A stretch of 64,000 nt of DNA from Pelagibius sp. CAU 1746 (GTDB lineage Bacteria; Pseudomonadota; Alphaproteobacteria; Kiloniellales; Kiloniellaceae): assembly GCF_039839785.1 (NCBI RefSeq), contig NZ_JBDOQT010000001.1, positions 3,472,001-3,536,000 on the forward strand, in the 5' to 3' direction. The notes beneath the pieces are model-generated. The model saw nothing but the letters and a program-made list of their open reading frames with translations. It was not told the origin of the DNA and did no database searches. Of this stretch, positions 62,797 through 64,000 are shown one piece after another (the first letter of the stretch is position 1; each line of letters starts with the position of its first letter). The translations under genes were made by a program, and so were the position numbers.

Positions 62797-63656
62797 TTGA
62801 AGATTCTCCCGAGTGCGTTTCGGATGGTCTGACCAATCGTGATAGCAGCGGCATACGCTTCAACATCTTCAGGGGCCCAAATTACAGGACTGGGACGGCC
62901 TCCTCCAATTAGCGCATCCACCATTCCACCTCCTACATCGAGCGCCTCCGCAACAGTAGTCGAGCAATTCTGATCCAGGGTACACCACCTATGGCTATCT
63001 CTGAACTCATCCCACCACTTCTGGATCGCTTCCTCATCAAGACCATCAATCTTGATCGCAGTATCTGGGCGTCGTCTTTCATCCCTGCTGTCGAGGTTTA
63101 GTGTCCGCTCAAGCGGAGGAGCACAATAGATGTTGTATTCCATGCTCTTGGTTTCTTCAGCGTTGTAAATATCAGGCCACCAGCTTATGTACGTTTTATT
63201 TTCCAGCTCGATAGATGCATGTCCCCATTGCTCGCCCTTACCTCTCCAGACGTAGACAGTTAGGTTCCCATATGGATCAATGCGTGTCAGAGGATTCCCA
63301 CCCACATACCCATAGGTATTCAGCCCACCTCGCAGCCCGATCGGATCGCTCTGGATGTACCTGCCCAGCGCCGGGTCATAGTCGCGGAAATAGTTGTAGG
63401 CGAGGCCGCTTTCGGCGTCGGCGAACTGGCCGGGAAAGCGCAGGGGGTTCTGGCTGAAGCCGCCCGCCGCCACCGTCTGCCCGAAGGGCGTCTGGTCGCG
63501 CCACCACAGCACCTGAGCGTTGGCGTCCGTCATGGCCTGGGGCGTGCCCAGGTGGTCCGTATGCAGGTAGGCGACGTCCGTCGCCCCGCCCGGCCCGCCG
63601 ACGAAGCGGATCGCGTCCGCCGCCACGCTGCCGTTGTCGTTCGCCGCCAGGATCAC
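62793..63656 (-). CDS. Golvesin-type Rhs fragment with papain-like/NlpC-type tip C
   Basis: About 287 residues after a frame disruption upstream. Core end YLHTDHLGTPQAMTDANAQV ... LTRIDPYGN. The tip has GKGEQWGHASIELENKTYIS and, later, HRWCTLDQNCSTTVAEALDV. A His in GHASIEL and a Cys in the NCSTTVAEAL helix in this order match circularly permuted NlpC/P60-papain-like cysteine peptidases. Predicted as peptidoglycan or protein-cleaving toxin; activity inferred. Confidence 0.8.
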   Translation of the reverse strand: MILAANDNGSVAADAIRFVGGPGGATDVAYLHTDHLGTPQAMTDANAQVLWWRDQTPFGQTVAAGGFSQNPLRFPGQFADAESGLAYNYFRDYDPALGRYIQSDPIGLRGGLNTYGYVGGNPLTRIDPYGNLTVYVWRGKGEQWGHASIELENKTYISWWPDIYNAEETKSMEYNIYCAPPLERTLNLDSRDERRRPDTAIKIDGLDEEAIQKWWDEFRDSHRWCTLDQNCSTTVAEALDVGGGMVDALIGGGRPSPVIWAPEDVEAYAAAITIGQTIRNALGRIFK

Positions 63657-63723
63657 CGTCGGGTTCGACAGCGGATCGAAGGCGTAGGAGCCGAGGTAGC
63701 GCCAGAGGCCGCCCCAAGAGTAC

Positions 63724-64000
63724 TCAAGAATGGGCCCGCTGGTTCACGCTCACCGCCGCCGTGCCGCCGCTATGGACGATGGAGTAGCGCGCGTCCGTCG
63801 CCCGCGTCTCCTCGGCGGTCCACTTGGCATAGACCTGGTAAGAGCCACTCGACGGCAGGGACGGCGTCCAGGTGACGGCGTCGCTCAGCGGCTCCACCTT
63901 CACGATGTAGAGCGCGTCGGCCACCACCGTGCCGTTGGCGTCGTCCGACAGGGTGACGACATAGTTCTGCCCGCCCGTGAAGGTGAAGACCCCCAGCTCG
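63724..64000 (-). pseudogene. Golvesin-domain part of the same Rhs, out of frame and cut by the window edge
   Basis: Encodes ADALYIVKVEPLSDAVTWTP and GSYQVYAKWTAEETRATDA, then VNQRAHS and a stop. About 16 net extra bases near 63707-63727 (containing GAGTACTC) relative to the two sister copies shift the frame. Continues past the right edge. Confidence 0.72.

Noticed and set aside
1..64000. tRNA, rRNA, riboswitch, origin or phage attachment site
   Set aside because: None was recognisable by eye; a covariance-model scan would be needed to exclude small RNAs.

Overview
The window is high-GC bacterial chromosome, most likely from an alphaproteobacterium. A Rhodospirillales-type marine or saline lineage is a guess from gene content: glycine-betaine catabolism, a complete sox cluster with soxCD, and HisN-type histidinol phosphatase. 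I saw no tRNA, rRNA, CRISPR array, integrase or classical DDE insertion sequence.

Left part (1-24 kb), ordinary metabolism. A quaternary-amine ABC transporter (1-1272), a DeoR-family regulator (1523-2296) and a dimethylglycine/sarcosine-dehydrogenase-like flavoprotein with a choline-kinase-like phosphotransferase (4562-7966) look like one methylated-amine regulon. An almost identical operator-like sequence lies upstream of the transporter and of the dehydrogenase. A full thiosulfate-oxidation locus follows: soxXYZABCD plus a DsrE protein on the minus strand, soxVW on the minus strand, soxS, soxR and soxT on the plus strand. Then come a heme-binding-type protein, a class II aldolase, a small Mor-like regulator / unknown protein / endonuclease I group, and a DUF983 protein.

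Right part (24-64 kb), a polymorphic-toxin region built around a type II secretion system (T2SS). From the left (+ strand) come two SpvB-like proteins with FG-GAP/VCBS repeats, a full Rhs protein with a zincin-like tip, and then a series of displaced tip cassettes. Each cassette is a truncated copy of the prepilin peptidase gene gspO, a 5'-truncated rhs core, a new toxin tip, an immunity gene and a RAYT-type (HUH/Y1) transposase element. The array ends at two parDE modules and the intact gspO-E-F-G-H-I-J-L-M-C-D operon. On the far side, gspK and a second, unrelated Rhs array (golvesin-domain type) are on the minus strand and point back toward the T2SS. That array has three different tips, each followed by its own immunity gene.

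The most notable features are: (i) convergent Rhs-tip arrays on both sides of a T2SS, with Sec-type signals on the main Rhs and on several immunity proteins, suggesting T2SS-exported toxins (inference); (ii) the repeated gspO'-rhs' junction with an in-frame amber codon; (iii) a 769-bp RAYT element with about 28-bp inverted termini, present in two full copies and many copies that keep the left end but lose the right end, lying exactly where old toxin cassettes were decapitated.
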